Below the pieces are notes generated by a model. The model was not told the DNA's origin, did no database searches, and saw only the letters and a list, made by a program, of their open reading frames with translations. Below, in pieces: positions 24,655 to 34,576 of a DNA stretch of 64,000 nt. Positions within the stretch are counted from its first letter, which is position 1. Each line of letters starts with the position of its first letter. The stretch comes from Liolophura sinensis (taxonomy: Eukaryota > Mollusca > Polyplacophora > Chitonida > Chitonidae): positions 28,234,628-28,298,627 of the forward strand of contig NC_088305.1 of assembly GCF_032854445.1 (NCBI RefSeq), written 5' to 3'. The translations under genes were made by a program, and so were the position numbers.

Positions 24655-25380
24655 CACTGGATCTGTGTCAGTAAGAAGGTCTTAGCTGGGTTAGTGACAC
24701 GGGGTTATATTCCAATGGGTATGAATACAGCCCATGCAGTATGTGACACACTTGACCAGAAAAATCACTGGATCTGTGTCAGTAAGAAGGTCACAGCTGG
24801 GTTAGTGACAAGGGTTTATATTCCATTGGGTATGAATAGTATGTGCAGTATGTGGCACACTTGAGGGCAACACCTGACTCCGTGACACCGCAATGAACCC
24901 ACTGACCATTGGTTCTCTAGTCTGGTCTGGATGGCACATACCGGAAGCACCCGTAAGTTGTTGGAAGGTTGGAGTTTCTTGCTCTACGCCGCTGTCTTTT
25001 CTCTTTCATTCGTCTGCTCTGGAACCACGTGTTGATGTAAAACAGAAATTACCATATGCGAGTCAAATTTTACTGTGGTTCTGACTTAAAAGATTTTAAT
25101 TTTAGGACTATAAAAAATAAACACTAAATCTTTTTACAGTAAAAGAATTTGGCCGAAGGGGTCAGTGATTTGCACTGAGTGCGTCGTTTCAAAGAAAAAA
25201 AAACCGCTGACATACCTGAGGATCGGACAGCTGTAACGCCATGGCCAGATCACTTCTCTGGCTAACCGAAGGTAGCCCTGTTCGCGGTAGCGTTTCTCAA
25301 GGCCGTCTTTCTGTGTGGAGGTGAAGGCTGTTCACGACTTCCTTCTTCTGCTGCTTATATAAGTAAAATCAGATGACTTC
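24655..25380 (-). pseudogene. Decayed homeobox gene, unit A
   Basis: The 3' part (25050-24655) encodes a homeodomain helix-3 remnant, 'WFQSRRMKEKRQRR', followed by the family C-terminus broken by stops. Asn51 of the homeodomain reads as Ser and the splice acceptor is lost. The 5' part (25360-25215) matches the first homeodomain exon of the intact genes, up to the donor-like GGTATGTCA, but has a one-base deletion that shifts frame in the 'YLSVSERSDL' region. The 3' end is locally duplicated (24655-24760 and 24762-24880). No first exon with the eh1-like motif was found for it. Confidence 0.7.
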
Positions 25381-25650
25381 AGTATTAACGGTTGACATTA
25401 ACATACGTTCACAATGTCGACGGCTCCGTTTTGCTTCTCTGCAGAGGGACCCATGACTGAATTCAAACAATGTCGATCAGTCGAGTATGCGGGAGAAAAA
25501 ACTAGATACTAGAAGGCACAAGTTAGATAAAATCAATTTGTCTGTTTTAACTGGCCTCAACAAGTTACCTAGAGTGTTACCGCAGAGCTTCCAATGACCT
25601 TGACAGCATGTTGTTCCAGTGCTCTCGTAGGCGTGTTCATGTTACAGAGT

Positions 25651-25890
25651 TACTATCCAATCTTCCGATGCACTACTCACGCTGTACATTTTCAGCTTTA
25701 TTGGTGAAACTTTCCTACAAGTTTCCAGGGCACTACCCAATCTTCCGATGCACTACTCACGCTGTACACTTTCAGCTTTATTGGTGAAACTTTCCTACAA
25801 GTTTCCAGGGCACTACCCAATCTTCCAATGCACTACTCACGCTGTACATTTTCAGCTTTATTCGTGAAACTTTCCTACAAGTTTCCACCG
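25651..25890. repeat. 80-bp tandem repeat, three copies
   Basis: 'TCTTCCGATGCACTACTCAC' recurs at 25661, 25741 and 25821 (last with one change), so the period is exactly 80. Unit B has a single copy near 31793. It lies downstream of the intact homeobox gene A. Confidence 0.85.
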
Positions 25891-25987
25891 AGTATTTATA
25901 TCCAAAAAAATGATAGTGGTTTTATGAAAAACATTTTATTTATGAAATGTTAATTTCATAAAGTTATGAAATGAAAATTTTATTTAC

Positions 25988-26111
25988 AATGCATGGCTTA
26001 AAAACATTTTTCTGACAGCACTTCAGGGATTGGGTCTCCATGTAAGTCTTGATATCAACTAGCACATAAAATAATCTTCAGCAAATCAATAAATAAATAC
26101 ATTAGTATTGG
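25988..26111. other. Invariant 3'-flank block of homeobox gene A
   Basis: These 124 bases are identical, without gaps, to 31916-32039 downstream of gene B, although the adjoining coding exons differ at many sites. The block lies immediately after the stop codon region, in what should be 3' UTR on the minus strand. Confidence 0.8.
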
Positions 26112-26118
26112 CACTGTG

Positions 26119-27210
26119 TCAGTAAGAAGCTCTTAGCTGGGCCTGTGGCACGGGGTAATAGCCCATAGGGTATGAATACAGCTCAGTATGTGCCAGACTT
26201 GAGGGCAGTACCTGATTGCGTGAAATCACGGGGAACTCCATGGCCTTTGGTTCTCCAGTTTGGCCTGAATAGTAAATACCGGAAGAACCAGTATAGGCGC
26301 CGCCTGAAGGAAGTTCTGGTGAGCTGGTGTTCCCTGCACTACGACGTTGTCTCTTCTCCTTCATTCGTCTGTTCTGAAACCACGTCTTGACCTGAAAGAG
26401 AGATACTGGTTTCGATGAGTTTAGTGTTGTTACAAATGACTTATTCTGTAATAGGAGAGCTATATTTTTGGAAAATTAAAAATTAAACACAAAATTCAAA
26501 AGAATTTGATCATGGGACTCTCGTAATATCCAGGGTGAGATTGGCGCTTACTGTATGGTTGCAAACAAAGAGTTGACATACCTGTTGATCGGATAATTCT
26601 AACTCCATAGCCAGATCACTTCTCTCGCTGACCGACAGATAGCGCTGTACGTGGTAGCGTTTCTCAAGGCCGTCTAGCTGTGTGGAGGTGAAGGCCGTTC
26701 GAGACTTCTTCCTCCTTCTTCCGTTCGATTGGCGTGTGTAGTCAACGCTGTTTTCTGAAACAAAGTGAACGTTTTAGAATTAATTACAACACGAGTTTCT
26801 CACTTGTACTGGATCTGATGTGTCTTCAATTTGATGCGTCAATATGGACATGGATAGTTTTGAAGCATTTAAACATTTCTTGCAAATGTTAAAAACATAC
26901 CTTGAATAAGATGTGAAGAGTCATTGAGGGATAAACCAGGAGACGCTCTGCTGTCGTCAACATTGTCGCTAACCTCACTAATTTCTGACAGTTGGTCATC
27001 AGCGCGCAGGTCAGAGTATTCAGGAACAATCAACGGTATGATGGAAATGGAAGCTGATCTGGAACAAGTAATAACTGGAAAGGTCATCGCTTCGGAAGCG
27101 GTCGAGTGCATTTTCCAAGGCTGCTGCCTTGCCTTTCTGGATGACGTAGAGCTGAGAATGCTGTCGATGGAAAAACTGATGGTTTTCTTCTGAGATTCAG
27201 TGGATGCCAT
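26119..27210 (-). CDS. ANTP/NK-like homeobox transcription factor A, three exons
   Basis: Exons in order: 27210-26901, 26754-26582, 26391-26119; 756 nt, 251 residues, all phases consistent. The start follows a TATA box by about 80 bases. Residues about 8-17 hold an eh1-like Groucho-binding motif, 'ISFSIDSILSS'. The homeodomain spans about 118-177: Arg5, Phe8, Leu16, Tyr20, Trp48, Phe49, Gln50, Asn51, with helix 3 'VKTWFQNRRMKEKRQRR'. The intron between codons for homeodomain residues 44 and 45 is common in this class. 'GLEKRY..QRYLSVSERSDLA' recalls Bsx/Barx/BarH, but the 'KEKRQRR' end is unusual and I cannot name a family. The C-terminus is Pro/Tyr/Ser-rich ('YPMGYYPVP'). Predicted nuclear DNA-binding repressor. 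Confidence 0.9.
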
Positions 27211-27289
27211 AATGGTGGTCTTGCTAGCTTTCAGTGTACTAATCTAGAAGAAGAAAAAGAAGTGAATGCCACGTACTGGTGACTTTCAC

Positions 27290-27297
27290 CTTTTATA
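27290..27297 (-). promoter_or_regulatory. TATA box of homeobox gene A
   Basis: Minus-strand TATAAAAG about 80 bases upstream of the start codon. Gene B has the near-equivalent CATAAAAG at the same relative place, within conserved flanks ('GGTGACTTTC' on the plus strand). Confidence 0.6.
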
Positions 27298-27339
27298 GAT
27301 CCTTAGAAACATAATTTAATCCGACAGAGCACCTCTCAC

Positions 27340-27535
27340 TTTAATTTGAAGTGCTGAAGTCAGTCAAATGAACATCCGTTAATCCCTGAATCTTTCTCCA
27401 CAGGAGGTGTCGGTAGTTAATCACTTACATGGCAGACGGGGATCACTTAATCCCTTAATCTGCATGTCCACACGGGCGGTATTTCAAGCTTATCCCTCCT
27501 CAGACAACAGCCCCTTAGAATCTTTATATATCTGG
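27340..27535. promoter_or_regulatory. TTAATC-rich module, copy 1 (upstream of homeobox A)
   Basis: It contains 'CCGTTAATCCCTGAATCTTT', 'GTTAATCACTTACATGG' and 'CTTAATCCCTTAATCTGC', then 'GTCCACACGGGCGG'. TAATCC is the classic site for Lys50 homeodomains (Otx, Gsc, Pitx); TTAAT cores suit other homeodomains. It sits 160-270 bases 5' of the gene A start. Confidence 0.55.
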
Positions 27536-28052
27536 TTATATTCACCTTACTATCTATGCATGTTAGTGTTTTTAAACACGGCCCTAGAGGAACAGTATAT
27601 GTAACTTTACCTGAAATATATCATTACAAAACGCCATCATTGTCTAATCTTTAAACGTACTTGTAATGAAAAGATAAGGTAAATCTCTGTAAATAGCTTA
27701 CTATTTATCCCCTTTCTGTTAAATGACCATGGCAGCATTTGAACCTATACAATCAGCTATACACGTGCTACCATAAGAAGGTTTAATTCCACTAATTGAC
27801 TCATGTACATATGTAAATAGTATACCAACGCACTGCCATTATCTTTCAAAAATATTCATGTGTTAAAAAAAATAAAACACTGATTTGATGGGCCACGATA
27901 TCCACCAGGAAAGTGACCCTAAAACCAGTATTTAAACCAAAATCATTAAACGTGTGATATAGAGTACAAGCGCTTTCAGAATATGTAATCAACGTAACTC
28001 AAAGATACACCCACTCTAATTTTCAACATTATCAAAATGAACAGAAAGTACA

Positions 28053-28530
28053 TGTTGTATTGTGTTGTTTGTTGTATTGTGTTGTTTGTTGTATTATGTT
28101 GTATTGTGTTTTTTGTTGTATTGTGTTTTTTGTTGTATTGTGTTGTTTGTTTTATTGTGTTTTTGTTGTATCGTGTTCTTTGTTGTAGGGGCCTCCGTGG
28201 CTCAGTCGGTTAGCGCGCTAGCGCAGCGTAGTGACCCAGAAGCCTCTCACCAATGCGGTCGCTGTGAGTTCAAGACCAGCTCATGCTGGCTTCCTCTCCG
28301 GCCGTACGTGGGAAGGTCTGCCAGCAACCTGCGGATGGTCGTGGGTTTCCCCCGGGCTCTGCCCGGTTTCCACCCACCATAATGCTGGCCGCCGTCGTAT
28401 AAGTGAAATATTCTTGAGTACGGCGTAAAACACCAATCAAAAAAAAAATCAATCAATCTTTGTTGTATTATGTTGTTTGTTGTATTGTGTTTTTTTGTTG
28501 TATTGTGTTCTTTGTTGTATTGCAGTTTAT
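28053..28530. repeat. TTGTTGTATTGTG minisatellite, interrupted by a SINE
   Basis: Repeats of 'TTGTTGTATTGTGTT' run from 28053 to 28187 and resume at 28457-28527. The interruption is the SINE at 28188. Confidence 0.9.
28188..28456 (+). mobile_element. Full-length tRNA-derived SINE with target-site duplication
   Basis: The best copy in the window. The head 'GGGGCCTCCGTGGCTCAGTC' contains an A-box-like 'TGGCTCAGTCGG', with B-box-like 'GTTCAAGACC' downstream. The body has 'CCACCCACCATAATGCTGGC' and the tail 'GAGTACGGCGTAAAACACC', ending in an A-run with AATC repeats. The 11-base sequence TCTTTGTTGTA flanks it at 28177-28187 and 28457-28467. The pol III boxes show the tRNA origin; mobilisation by a partner LINE is family knowledge. 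Confidence 0.93.
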
Positions 28531-28860
28531 TTTATATTTCAAATACATGTTTGATTCCCGTCCCGGACAGCGCCTTTGCATCACATGATATGTATACAAC
28601 ATTCGCCAAGGTTATCTCTGCTTTCTGTAGGTTCCACCATTTACAAATATTGCACATTAAGGGAAGGACTGACCGAATGTGATACATTAACAAGGAAAGA
28701 GCAAACGTGCTTTTAAGAACTCCTAAAAACGTGTCTTAAATTTATCTATTCCAGGTTGTATGTCTTCATATAGCGTGTAAAAACGAAGGTTGTCTGGGAG
28801 TTCATGCTCAAGGGGGGATAACTTTGTCAGGCGAAATACATGTACCACTCACTTTCCTAT

Positions 28861-29000
28861 CGAGTGTTGAAGCCATTTAGACACATATCCGTTAATCCCT
28901 TAATCTTTCTCCACAGGAGCTGTGTGTATTTAATCACTCACTCACGTGATCACTGAATGCCTGAATCTCTCTTCAAGGGAGATCTTAAAATATATGAAAT
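28861..29000. promoter_or_regulatory. TTAATC-rich module, copy 2
   Basis: It has 'CCGTTAATCCCTTAATCTTT', 'TTTAATCACTC' and 'CACGTGATCACTGAATGCC', then 'GATCTTAAAATATATGAAAT'. No homeobox gene follows it directly. Confidence 0.5.
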
Positions 29001-29213
29001 ACGGTACATTTTTTGTCACAAAAATATAAAGAACAGATATATTTCTCCATTCTGCAATTATAGCAGTTTTGGACAAGTAATACAATTTTAATGTTAAATC
29101 CTTGGAGAATTCTACACTCAACACTATATTCTCATTCAAGAAACACGACCTTGGCAAACTTAATGCAATGGTCTGTAAAGTCTTTCCTTGCCCAGTTGGA
29201 ACATTGACATCAA

Positions 29214-29355
29214 GTCTTGAAGCTTTTCGGACACTTATCTGTTAATCCCGTAATCTTTCTCCGTGGGGCTGTAGGTAGTTAATACGTGACAGACGGTGAT
29301 CACTAATCCCTTTGATCTGCCTTCAGGGTAGATCTTAATATATAAGAAATATTTT
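29214..29355. promoter_or_regulatory. TTAATC-rich module, copy 3
   Basis: It has 'CTGTTAATCCCGTAATCTTT', 'GATCACTAATCCCTTTGATC' and 'GATCTTAATATATAAGAAAT'. Order and spacing match copy 2, which lies about 350 bases away; the pair forms a local tandem repeat. No coding exon is attached. Confidence 0.5.
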
Positions 29356-30632
29356 TGTCTCCAAAAAAATAAAAGGGGACCATCTTTCTTCACTCTGCAA
29401 TTAAACCAGTTTTGAGGGAGCAAAGCTAAAGTAAAAACCAGGGTATAAAGGTAATTCAATGAGACTTTTCACTTCAAAAACTACAATTGTTGAAGAATTC
29501 TATACCAAACACTACTCTCATTGGAGAAACTCGAAATTTGACAAATTGGGTTATAGTATGCCTTTAGTCAGGTAATTTAATTAAATTTCTTGTTAACTGT
29601 CTAAAAGCATAATACTAGTCGCACTCACTCCAATCCTTATATTGTCACAAAGAGAAACGTTTTTGTTGTTTCTGCAATTATACCAAACAGTAATTTGAAT
29701 CCCTCTACCTATTGCTTGACGAAGAAAAACATGATGCGTATTCAGATTAACTGTTCTGTATAACATTGGGTATTTATGTTAAAGAATACGTGGAACGTTT
29801 GTGTTTTAGTTCTTAATTTTAGTGTATCATGTGGCCAAACATATAAAGATACACAAGAGTTTATCAGCTTTCTTCTTAAAGCGTTAAAATGACTTTAAGT
29901 TGTCTTAAGGCCACAGTGGTCAGTGCAGAATTTAGGTAGCCTGGTGGGGTTACGTCAATGGTGATAGCTGCCAAAACAACTTTTTTGAGGGAAGAGCTCT
30001 AGCTGGGGACGCTAAGCTGGCCCTGTCTTCCCAGTATGCTCATCGATGACGTAATTTCCGACTACTGATTGGCTGGGAACTATTAAGAAATGTGAAATAT
30101 GCCTTAAAATTCTTTTTGGCATATCTTTCTTCATTTTAAGTCAAACAATACTATTGGCATTCACCTAAATATACATGTAATTTCTCTGTTACTCTTTTCC
30201 CTTTCTACCAGAATTATCGGGATAGTTTCTACCACATCTGAGCAAGTTCACAGCATCAAAAGCAGAAATGAAGTCAGAAAGAGACATTTAATTGATAATT
30301 CCTAGTTTATAATGTTTGTTCTCAAAGTACCTGAAGGCAGCTACTCACTTAATTTCTACGATATCAAATATATATATAACACCTAGCACCAAATATTTTA
30401 TTTGTGATGAAAATTTTTATGACAGCACTTAAATGGTAGAGCTTCTATGCCCGTCCCATGGTAAATAAATATGAAGCAGTTGAAAAGACTAGGTTGGTCC
30501 GTTTGTTAGTGAGTGAGCCTCTTGTTAGATGTTCATTTAGAAAAGTTGATTCTTCAATGAATCGACGTCACCCTACCGCCTGACAGCCAGAATTCCCAAA
30601 TATAATCTGAGAAATAAAAGAACGATTAAAGT

Positions 30633-30960
30633 CACTGGCCCTGTGTCAGTAAGGAGGCCTTAGCTGGGTCAGTCCCACGGGGTAATATTCCAATGGGTGC
30701 GAATACAGCCCAGGATACGAGAGATTCGAGGGCAGTACATTATTTCCTGACATCGCCATGGACTCACTGACCATTGGTTCTCTAGTCTGGTTTGGATGGT
30801 GCATACAGGAAGCACCCGGAAGTTGTTGTGGGTTGGAGTTTCCTGCACGTCGCTGTCTAATAATGTATATAAAATTTGCAAAAAAAAAAGAAGTGAATAT
30901 GGGGAAGAGAAACAGTTTTCGTTAGATTCGTTAGATGCCATAATGGTTGCCTTGCTAGTT
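30633..30960 (-). pseudogene. Decayed homeobox gene, unit B
   Basis: The plus strand at 30633-30860 is the reverse complement of a homeobox C-terminal exon. In the best frame it reads '...QTREPMVSESMAMSGNNVLP' and a Tyr/Pro-rich tail. The homeodomain helix is cut off at about 30865, where the sequence continues into an A-rich stretch and then a piece matching the start-codon region of the intact genes (about 30900-30990). The DNA-binding exon is absent, so it cannot encode a homeodomain. Confidence 0.65.
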
Positions 30961-31084
30961 TCCAGCGTACTGATCGAGAAGACGAATAAGATATGAACGC
31001 CTTATATTGGTGACTTTCACCGTTTGTGGAACGCTGCGATCATAGCTCAGTCAGACGGAATACCACTCACTTTAATCTAAAGTC

Positions 31085-31260
31085 CTAAAGTCAATCAGAC
31101 CAGCATCCGTTGATCCCTTAATCTTTCTCCACGGGAGGCGTCGGTAGTTAGTCCCAAACATGGCAGACGGTGATCACTTACTCCCTTAATCTAGATGTCC
31201 ACACGGGCGGTCTTGCCAGCGTATCACTCCTCAGACAATGGCCGCTTAGAATATTTATAT
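31085..31260. promoter_or_regulatory. TTAATC-rich module, copy 4
   Basis: It has 'CCGTTGATCCCTTAATCTTT', 'GATCACTTACTCCCTTAATC' and 'GTCCACACGGGCGG'. It lies just 5' of the decayed homeobox remnant in unit B, as expected if it was once that gene's promoter region. Confidence 0.5.
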
Positions 31261-31915
31261 ATTTGGTGATATTAATCTCACTATGTATGTTCAATGGGTC
31301 GAGATTTGCAATTGTTGTTCTACACTGAACACTGATTTCATTTAAGAAAACCGAACTTAATCCATGATCTCCATTTGCCTTATAATCCGTTAACCTCTTC
31401 TCCTTTGGTATCATGTGAAACCCTTCCATGCTATGCTAAAACTGAATATACCCAAGACAGCAATGTCACATCGATGACACTATGCAGACGCCCCAGACTG
31501 CCATTGACACACGCTCACAATGCCGACGGTTATCTTTCGCTTCGCTGCAGAGGGACCCATGACTGAGTTTAACTGTGTTGATAGGTCGAATCAGGTAAAG
31601 AAATGGCTAAATAGTCGCACATTAAATGAAAGTAAGTATCTGTTTTACCTGGCCTCAGCATTCAAGTTACAGAGAGTGTTGCCGCACAACTTCCAATGGC
31701 GTTGCTAGCATGTTGTTCCAATGCCCTCGACGGCGTGTTCATGTTACAGAGGGCGCTACATCACACATTCTGATGACTTCGTCGCTACCCGATCTTCCGA
31801 TACACTGCTCACGCTGTACTTTCTTGGCTTTATTAGGGAAACTTTCCTACAGGTTTCCACCGAGTATTTATAAATAACTATTGTACTGGTATTATGAAAT
31901 AAACATTTTATTTAT

Positions 31916-32039
31916 AATGCATGGCTTAAAAACATTTTTCTGACAGCACTTCAGGGATTGGGTCTCCATGTAAGTCTTGATATCAACTAGCACATAAAAT
32001 AATCTTCAGCAAATCAATAAATAAATACATTAGTATTGG
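31916..32039. other. Invariant 3'-flank block of homeobox gene B
   Basis: It is identical over 124 bases to 25988-26111 downstream of gene A. See the finding on this pair. Confidence 0.8.
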
Positions 32040-32046
32040 ACCTGTG

Positions 32047-33197
32047 TCAGTAAGAAGCTCGTAGCTGAGTTAGTGGCACGGGGTGATATCCCATGGGGTA
32101 TGGATACATCCCTGCATACGACAGACTTGAGGGCAGTACATGATTCTGTGACATCGCCGAGAACTGCATGGCCATTGGTTCTCTAGTTTGGCCTGGATAG
32201 CAAACACCGGAAGAACTGGACAAGGAGCCGCCTGACGGCAAATGCGGAAGCTCTGGCGAACTGGTGTTCCCTGCACTACGTCGTTGTCTCTTCTCCTTCA
32301 TTCGTCTATTCTGGAACCACGTCTTGACCTAAAAAAAGAGAACAGAAATCGCCTAGATGAGTTGTTTATCAATTGTTACAAAATGACTTTTTCTGACTTG
32401 GAGAAGTATATTTTTGAAAGTAAAACACAAAATCCTTTTTACAGTAAAAGAATTTGACCAAGGGGCACACCTATTATCCAGGGTGAGATTGACACTTACT
32501 GTATGGTTGAAACAAAAGAGTTGACATACCTGTTGATCGGATAGTTCCAACTCCATAGCCAGATCACTTCTCTCGCTGACCGACAGATAGCGCTGCTCGC
32601 TGAAGCGTTTCTCAAGGCCGTCTATCTGTGTGGCGGTGAAGGTCGTTCGGGATTTCTTCCTTCTGCCCTGACTGGATTGGGGTGTGTTGTCAAGGCTGTG
32701 TTCTAAAATAAAGAAGTGAACTTTTTAGAATTAATTACAACACATACTGGAAAATACGGCAGTATCTTACTCCCATTGAATTTGATATGTTCTTAATCTG
32801 ATGGCTTCAATTAAACTCAGTTTATTGAATATTTTTCAAACATTTAAAAATTTCTTACAAATGTTCAACACATACCTTGACTAAGAAATGAAGAGTCGTT
32901 GACGGATAAACCAGGAGACGCTCGGTTGTTGGCAACTTTGTCGCTGATTTCGCTACATTCTGACAGTTGGTCATCAGTACGCATGTCAGAGACTTCAGGA
33001 ACAATCAACGGCATGATGGGAATGGAAGCTGACCCCGAACAAGCAATAACAGGAAAGGTCTTTGCTTCGGAAGCAGGCGGGTACATTGCCCAAGCCTGCT
33101 GCTTTGTCTCTTTGGATGACGTAGAGCTGAGAATGCTGTCGATGGAAAAACTGATGGTTTTCTTCTGAGATTCGGTAGATGCCAAAATGGTGGCCAT
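32047..33197 (-). CDS. ANTP/NK-like homeobox transcription factor B, three exons
   Basis: Exons in order: 33197-32876, 32702-32530, 32328-32047; 777 nt, 258 residues, phases consistent. It starts 'MATILASTESQ', four residues upstream of the gene A start (A lacks the first ATG). The same eh1-like 'FSIDSILSS' is present. The homeodomain differs from A mainly in helix 1 and the following loop ('DGLEKRFSEQRYL', with Phe20) and keeps Trp48, Gln50, Asn51 and 'VKTWFQNRRMKEKRQRR'. The C-terminus has a three-residue insertion (HLP after 'SSPEL') and ends 'YPMGYHPVPLTQLRASY', like A. The TATA-like CATAAAAG is at 33265-33272. Selection appears to have kept both copies open. Confidence 0.9.
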
Positions 33198-33264
33198 GGT
33201 AGTTCTCAGTGTACTGATCGAGACGACGAACAAGAAGTGAATGCCTAATATTGGTGACTTTCCC

Positions 33265-33272
33265 CTTTTATG
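33265..33272 (-). promoter_or_regulatory. TATA-like box of homeobox gene B
   Basis: CATAAAAG on the minus strand, 68 bases upstream of the start codon, equivalent to TATAAAAG of gene A. Confidence 0.5.
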
Positions 33273-33324
33273 CAACGCTACGATCATAGCTCAGTCAGAC
33301 AGAATACCACTCACTTTTATCTGA

Positions 33325-33515
33325 AGTGCTGAAGTCAATCAGACGAGCATCCGTTAATCCTTCAATCTTTCTCCACGGGAGTTGTCGGTAGTTAATCACT
33401 TACATGGTGGACGGTCAACACTTAGTTCCTTGATCTACATGTCCACACGGGCGGTCTTGCCAGCTTATCACTCCTCAGACAGTAGCCGCTTAGAATCTTT
33501 ATATATTTGGTAACT
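33325..33515. promoter_or_regulatory. TTAATC-rich module, copy 5 (upstream of homeobox B)
   Basis: It has 'CCGTTAATCCTTCAATCTTT', 'GTTAATCACTTACATGG' and 'GTCCACACGGGCGG'; the third TTAATCC has decayed to 'CTTAGTTCCTTGATC'. It sits 130-260 bases 5' of the gene B start. Confidence 0.55.
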
Positions 33516-34409
33516 TTCATTTTACTATATATGTTTGCTGGGGACTAGGTATCCTTCTCACAATCCACGTGTCCGAAAAGACATTGGTGTACCAGCCATT
33601 AATCAACACATCAATTAATCTCAATTCCCAAATCGACATATAACACAAACTTGTAGAGAGCTAATAAAGTGTATCAAAATTGCGAAAATAGGCGGAAATT
33701 ATGCGAAGAGAAGCAGACAACAGTTTTTGATAATGTTGGAAAGACACAAGCCCATCCTGGTTTAAATAATATCTTGCTTTCGAATCAATGAAGCCTAAAT
33801 AGGTCAACGGACAGCGTGCCTGTATCATTTCTTAGGAAATATAACACTACAAAAAATTTTCATTACACAGTAATTAAACTCGTGATACAAAGAGAAAAAG
33901 AAAGCTTTCAGAATATGTAATCAACGTAACAGAAAGCTACACTCAGTTTACACGTTATCAAAATGTACATATAGAAGAAGGGCAAAGTACAATATCACGG
34001 AGCTGTTATTTCCGCATTGATGCAACAAAACCAACATTCGGATCAAATTGTTCATTGTTTCCATAAAGTTTTAATTCCTAAATAAGTTATTTTGATAGCT
34101 TGTTATGTGTAGGAAGTCCATGTTCGATTCCGTACAAGACTTCGCCTTTACATTACATCTTGGTATACAACTTTTGCTATGGTCAAATCTGCATTCCGGA
34201 AGTTCCACAATCCATTGCACATCAAGGAAGGAGGCCGTTGAAATGTTACACATTATCAAAGAATGAGCAAAACCTTTGTTGAATGAATTCAGTTCATTTT
34301 ATCTATTCGAAGTTTATGTCTATATAAACTTTATACAATTGACATTTGTTCAAATCTTCATTGACGATATCTAAATCAGAGAAAATATATGTACCACTCA
34401 AATTAACAT
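33516..34409. other. AT-rich intergenic DNA between homeobox B and the retrotransposon
   Basis: No gene seen. Parts resemble 27900-28760 (for example 'CGTAACTCAAAGATACACCC' there and a related stretch near 33925 here), so unit homology continues beyond the module. Confidence 0.45.
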
Positions 34410-34558
34410 CAAGAGCTGAAGACAGCCATTCGTTAATCCCTTAATCTTTCTCCACAGGAGATGTGTGTAGTTAATCACTTACGTGACACACGGTGATCAC
34501 TTAATCCCTGGTTGTCTCTTCAAAGGTAATCTTAAAATATAAGAAATACGTTTTTGTC
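34410..34558. promoter_or_regulatory. TTAATC-rich module, copy 6, cut by the retrotransposon
   Basis: It has 'CGTTAATCCCTTAATCTTTC', 'GTTAATCACTTACGTG' and 'GATCACTTAATCCCTGG'. The homologous 3' flank seen in copies 2 and 3 stops at 'TTTTTGTCAC', where the LTR element begins. Confidence 0.5.
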
Positions 34559-34576
34559 ACGGAAGTGGGTGGGTAT

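Larger units (their letters stand above)
23706..29700. repeat. Tandem duplication unit A of the homeobox locus (about 6 kb)
   Basis: Unit A aligns with unit B (29718 to about 33515) in the same order. Anchors: 'GAAAAACATGATGC' (23714 and 29723), 'GGTGATAGCTG' (about 24090 and 29960), decayed homeobox tail (24660 and 30633), intact homeobox gene (26119 and 32047), TTAATC-rich module (27373 and 31100/33345). Offsets are 5.9-6.0 kb. The duplicated tract is diverged by many indels, so the event is not recent overall. Confidence 0.8.
29718..33515. repeat. Tandem duplication unit B of the homeobox locus
   Basis: It corresponds to unit A (23706 onward) in order and orientation; see that entry for anchors. 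It lacks the expansions of the 32-, 30- and 80-bp minisatellites seen in unit A, and the decayed homeobox copy has lost its homeodomain exon. Confidence 0.8.

Noticed and set aside
26924-27193. 89-codon plus-strand frame, also present at 32899-33168
   Set aside because: It is open in both homeobox copies, but it lies exactly antisense to coding exon 1 and its similarity is explained by that exon.
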